DNA of 64,000 nt from assembly GCF_936925435.1 (NCBI RefSeq), contig NZ_CAKZHQ010000026.1, positions 1 to 64,000 on the forward strand, written 5' to 3'. Position 1 is the stretch's first letter. The number at the start of each line of letters is the position of its first letter. The notes below the pieces were generated by a model that was not told the origin of the DNA, made no database searches, and saw nothing but the letters and a program-made list of their open reading frames with translations. This document shows positions 62,385-64,000 of the stretch, piece after piece. The translations under genes were made by a program, and so were the position numbers. This DNA comes from an uncultured Ramlibacter sp. GTDB taxonomy: Bacteria; Pseudomonadota; Gammaproteobacteria; Burkholderiales; Burkholderiaceae_C.

Positions 62385-62484
62385 GCCCTGGTGGAGTCAT
62401 CGACGATTTGGCGCAGCGGGCCCTGTGGGGCAGCGGACAGGCGCGGTGCTTGCAACGCCGGTGCAACCACCAAGGAGTTGCACC

Positions 62485-63849
62485 ATGTCCCAAGCCAACG
62501 ATCCCTACGATGCCGACCGACCGCTGATGCTGCGCTGCGCCTGCGGCCAGGACCACGCGCCCGGCGAGCATGGCCAGGCCCCAGGCAACGTGGAGGACTA
62601 TGCGCGCGACTTCATGGAAGCCAGCCTGGTCAAGGCCTTGTTCCCGGTGGACAGCGTGCGCCGCAGCTTCCTGCGCGCCGTCGGCGCCAACACCGCGCGG
62701 GCCGCCATCGCTTCCCTGTTGCCGGTGGCCAGCCTGCAGGCCATGGCGCAGGACAAGTCGGCGCTGGAGAAGAAGGACCTGAAGATCGGCTTCATCGCCA
62801 TCACCTGCGCCACGCCGCTGATCATGGCCGAGCCCCTGGGCTTCTACAAGCAGCAGGGCCTGAACGTGCAGTTGAACAAGACGGCGGGCTGGGCCCTGAT
62901 CCGCGACAAGATGCTCAACAAGGAGCACGACGCCTCGCACTTCCTCTCGCCCATGCCGCTGGCCATCTCCATGGGCCTGGGCTCGACCCAGGTGCCGATG
63001 AACGTGGCCACCATCCAGAACACCAACGGCCAGGCCATCACCCTGCACGTCAAGCACAAGGACAAGCGCGATCCCAGGCAGTGGAAGGGCATGAAGTTCG
63101 CCGTGCCCTTCGAATACAGCATGCACAACTTCCTGCTGCGCTACTACCTGGCGGAGAACGGCGTCAACCCCGACACCGACGTGCAGATTCGCGTGACGCC
63201 GCCGCCCGAGATGGTGGCCAACCTGCGCGCCGGCAACATCGACGGCTTCCTCGGCCCCGATCCCTTCAACCAGCGCGCGGTCTACGACGAGGTGGGCTTC
63301 ATCCACATCCTGTCCAAGGAGATCTGGGACGGCCACCCCTGCTGCGCTTTCGGCGTCAGCGATGATTTCATCAAACAGAACCCCAACACCTTCGCTGCCC
63401 TGTACCGTGCGGTGATCAACTCCTCCTTCATGGCCAGCCAGCCCAAGGACCGGGAGCTGATCGCCAAGGTGATCGCGCCCACCCAGTACCTGAACCAGCC
63501 CGAGACCGTGCTCAACCAGGTGCTGACCGGCAAGTTTGCCGACGGCCTGGGCAACATCAAGAACGTGCCCGACCGCGCCAACTTCGACCCCGTGCCCTGG
63601 CAGAGCATGGCCGTGTGGATGCTCACCCAGATGAAGCGCTGGGGCTATGTCAAGGGCGAGGTCAATTACAAGCAGATCGCCGAGAAGGTCTTCATGCTGA
63701 CCGACGCCAAGAAGCAGATGGCGGCCGCCGGCTGGAAACCGCCCGAGGGCGCCTACAAGAAGTTCAAGGTCATGGGCAAGGAGTTCGATCCGGCCAAGCC
63801 GGAGGAGTACGTCAAGAGTTTTGCCATCAACAAGATGAGTCCGGCATGA
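62485..63849 (+). CDS. NrtA/CmpA-type ABC transporter substrate-binding protein
   Basis: 454 residues with AAGGAG at 62472-62477. A 50-residue N-terminal part contains CACGQDH, then a Tat signal DSVRRSFLRAVGANTARAAIASLLPV. The mature receptor has KIGFIAITCATPLIMAEPLGFY, ASHFLSPMPLAISMGLGSTQ, VPFEYSMHNFLLRYYLAENGV and NIDGFLGPDPFNQRAVYDEVGF, typical of nitrate/bicarbonate/cyanate-type receptors (NrtA/CmpA). It probably captures nitrate or a related anion in the periplasm and feeds the permease that begins four bases before its end. Confidence 0.88.
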   Translation: MSQANDPYDADRPLMLRCACGQDHAPGEHGQAPGNVEDYARDFMEASLVKALFPVDSVRRSFLRAVGANTARAAIASLLPVASLQAMAQDKSALEKKDLKIGFIAITCATPLIMAEPLGFYKQQGLNVQLNKTAGWALIRDKMLNKEHDASHFLSPMPLAISMGLGSTQVPMNVATIQNTNGQAITLHVKHKDKRDPRQWKGMKFAVPFEYSMHNFLLRYYLAENGVNPDTDVQIRVTPPPEMVANLRAGNIDGFLGPDPFNQRAVYDEVGFIHILSKEIWDGHPCCAFGVSDDFIKQNPNTFAALYRAVINSSFMASQPKDRELIAKVIAPTQYLNQPETVLNQVLTGKFADGLGNIKNVPDRANFDPVPWQSMAVWMLTQMKRWGYVKGEVNYKQIAEKVFMLTDAKKQMAAAGWKPPEGAYKKFKVMGKEFDPAKPEEYVKSFAINKMSPA

Positions 63850-64000
63850 ACCTGCTCCGGCTGAAAGCGGCGGCGGTCTCGCTGTTGCTGCTCGCCACCT
63901 TCCTGGGCATCTGGCACGTCGCCACGCTGTCCGGCCCGGCGGCGGCGCCGGGCAGCGCGCTGTCGCCGGAGCAGGCCGAGTACGCCAAGATGATGGGCAA
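63846..64000 (+). CDS. ABC transporter permease (NrtB-like), start of gene (partial)
   Basis: ATG 63846 overlaps the stop of the receptor gene (ATGA). The available 51 residues have an N-terminal membrane segment (AAAVSLLLLATFLGIWHVATL) and SPEQAEYAKMMG, consistent with the N-terminus of an NrtB/SsuC-type permease. It continues beyond the window. Confidence 0.75.
   Translation, partial: MNLLRLKAAAVSLLLLATFLGIWHVATLSGPAAAPGSALSPEQAEYAKMMG

Overview
The window is a GC-rich (clearly above 60% by eye), densely packed stretch of a proteobacterial chromosome. The order tuf, tRNA-Trp, secE, nusG, rplKAJL, rpoBC, together with Bug-type solute receptors, PilT/PilU with a cyclic-nucleotide-binding protein between them, and the style of the repeats, points to Betaproteobacteria, order Burkholderiales, most likely family Comamonadaceae. 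The genus cannot be fixed from sequence alone. There is no phage, IS element, CRISPR array or integrase, so it reads as a core-chromosome region with a few small accessory islands.

Layout. 1-12357: end of tuf, tRNA-Trp, secE-nusG-rplKAJL-rpoBC with leader hairpins, closed by a strong terminator after rpoC. 12378-14604: LemA protein, then a cytochrome c and a flavocytochrome c sulfide dehydrogenase flavoprotein. 14617-19566: rsmB, a DUF4390 protein, an NtrY-like kinase and a short NtrX-like regulator without an AAA+ domain. 19586-19781: tRNA-Phe and tRNA-Gly, each with its own terminator. 20199-21490: two periplasmic-type proteins (DUF2092 and an Asn/Gly-rich protein). 21703-25224 (minus): a minimal chaperone-usher locus (spore coat U subunit, chaperone, usher). 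25467-29624: a DUF4136 lipoprotein and a three-gene type II/IV-pilus-like module whose ATPase carries an extra receiver-like C-terminal domain. 29646-34622: a catabolic run (DadA-like oxidase, HyuA/HyuB hybrid, Bug receptor, haloacid dehalogenase). 34706-35129: two tiny proline-rich proteins. 35126-39026: ridA and putA facing an Lrp-type regulator. 39112-41186: glpK and a DUF3617 protein. 41235-44827: yggS divergent from pilT-CNB-pilU. 44913-48402: a beta-hydroxyacid dehydrogenase, dolP-diaA-yraN (minus) and rsmI. 48421-51929 (minus): priA and hemE around a DnaA-box-bearing gap. 52053-56708: a TPR-methyltransferase, a redoxin plus ScsB/DsbD-like reductase, and an AlaX-type editing protein. 56797-60408: assorted enzymes (sorbosone dehydrogenase-like, creatininase-like, DUF1348) and small hypotheticals. 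60460-64000: a NarX/NarL-type two-component pair followed by an NrtA-like receptor and the start of its ABC permease, probably nitrate uptake.

The most unusual signals are four. (1) A roughly 50-bp imperfect palindromic repeat occurs in at least three places inside reading frames (rsmB, putA, and the signal peptide of the DsbD-like gene), with shorter relatives elsewhere; a second, different palindromic repeat forms the N-terminus of the NarL-like regulator. (2) The pseudopilin / one-TM protein / ATPase-receiver fusion module stands alone without its usual secretin and platform genes. (3) A HyuA fragment is fused to HyuB. (4) Several genes without a Shine-Dalgarno carry a -10-like hexamer exactly six bases before ATG, suggesting leaderless transcripts. 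Functions are assigned from motifs and family recall; no database search was run.
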